A DNA stretch of 64,000 nt from Apoda limacodes. Lineage: Eukaryota; Arthropoda; Insecta; Lepidoptera; Limacodidae. The position numbers and the translations under genes were made by a program. The notes beneath the pieces are model-generated. The model was given only the letters and a program-made list of their open reading frames with translations, was not told the DNA's origin and ran no database searches. The DNA is taken from NCBI GenBank assembly GCA_946406115.1, contig OX291542.1, positions 3,000,959-3,064,958 on the forward strand, given 5' to 3'. Each line of letters begins with the position of its first letter. Positions within the stretch are counted from its first letter, which is position 1. Below, piece by piece: positions 63,301 through 64,000 of the stretch.

Positions 63301-64000
63301 AGCTTCCATCATTACATATTTTTAATCTTAAACCTCAATACCAAATTTCCTGTAAATAACCTGACGCAAACAAAGTAATTCGGTAGAAACTTTTAAACAA
63401 CTTTGACCCCCCTAATCCGTACCTGTTGTAAAAAATTATAACAAAAAAATGTACTGATCCTTAACTGTAGCGTTTTAGCTTTCGATTATAATTTTATTAT
63501 GTACCTACCTACTTTTACATATTTATAAGTTACCTACCCAGTAATTTTCTTAACTTGCATAGATACCGACATTGCAGATCGTTGCCGATTGGTTAAAAAA
63601 AAACTGTAAATTAATAGGTAGGTATATATTTTCATGACATATCTTCATTAACATTATTATTTTAAATTTGAATAACTAGTTGAAAAAATCTTATTTACTA
63701 CTAACTACTTACATTACCTAGATAATTATTAATTGTCTGAAATCTACGCGCTTATTGCGGGGGGCAAATTTATGGAATTGCAACTCTCCTCTTAAGACCT
63801 TTTTACTAAATCTTGAGATGTAGGTACTTCCATTTACATTTACATTCCCCAGAAAAAGGCAAGATCCGAGTACTCGAGACGTTTTCGCAATAAACTTTCT
63901 CGTCTTCCTACTTTATGATAAAAATATGTAGGATCGCGATGTGCGATGTTTTGTCGTATGGCTCGATATGTAGGTAGGTATTAGACACAGTTACCGCCAT
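60400..64000. other. AT-rich stretch with dispersed repeat words, no gene recognised
   Basis: A lepidopteran-type repeat with GGTTCTCAGTTTGACCCGTA and repeated GTAT words lies at about 62245-62400. The 103-codon frame overlapping it (62124-62435) is repeat-derived. A GC-richer patch with CACGGGCAAAAGCTAGTA lies at 62700-62875. The last kilobase has many TAGGTAGG and CTACCTAC runs. Confidence 0.45.

Overview
The window looks like nuclear DNA of an insect, most likely a moth or butterfly. It is AT-rich and packed with transposon debris: jockey-like and other endonuclease-type LINE pieces, a BEL/Pao LTR element, a Penelope-like element with a GIY-YIG nuclease, foldback/hAT-like elements, a tRNA-derived SINE and many short TAGGTAGG-type runs. 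The lineage call is an inference from repeat types, not from a diagnostic gene. No bacterial-style operons, CRISPR arrays, rRNA or intact tRNA genes were seen.

Layout. 1-1610: 3' half of a jockey-like LINE with its poly-A tail. 1.6-8.26 kb: decayed LINE pieces on both strands, a GC-rich inverted-repeat element and a LINE/SINE-like 3' tail. 8264-22452: a BEL/Pao element in the rare order LTR-body-LTR-body-LTR, with an exact 6264-bp period and one 5-bp target duplication (TATAT) around the whole array. Each body has gag, protease, RT and RNase H but lacks the integrase core, and both carry the same frame break in a 9-A run. 22.5-31.3 kb: mostly non-coding, with LINE fragments, a 41-bp minisatellite, a GC-rich open segment and a foldback element. 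31.5-33.64 kb: 5' half of a second jockey-like copy.

33.8-59.05 kb, minus strand: the most interesting part. A series of short open segments with good splice sites, nearly all phase 1-1 and multiples of three (21, 24, 45, 48, 54, 177 and 492 nt), can be read as one split gene. It would encode a secreted glycine-rich protein of about 320 residues, or about 497 if an upstream 33-bp-repeat exon and a 25-nt microexon are included. It has a signal-peptide exon, a 5'-leader intron, a TATA-like box, a candidate stop exon and an AATAAA. Its introns hold satellites (104-bp and 33-bp units, and a 70-bp satellite containing a perfect 1320-bp duplication), LINE pieces, a SINE, a hAT-type MITE and a Penelope-like insertion. 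I do not recognise the protein family.

59-64 kb: a long inverted-repeat element and AT-rich sequence without recognisable genes. All exon calls come from reading splice sites and frame by eye. No transcript data or database search was available.
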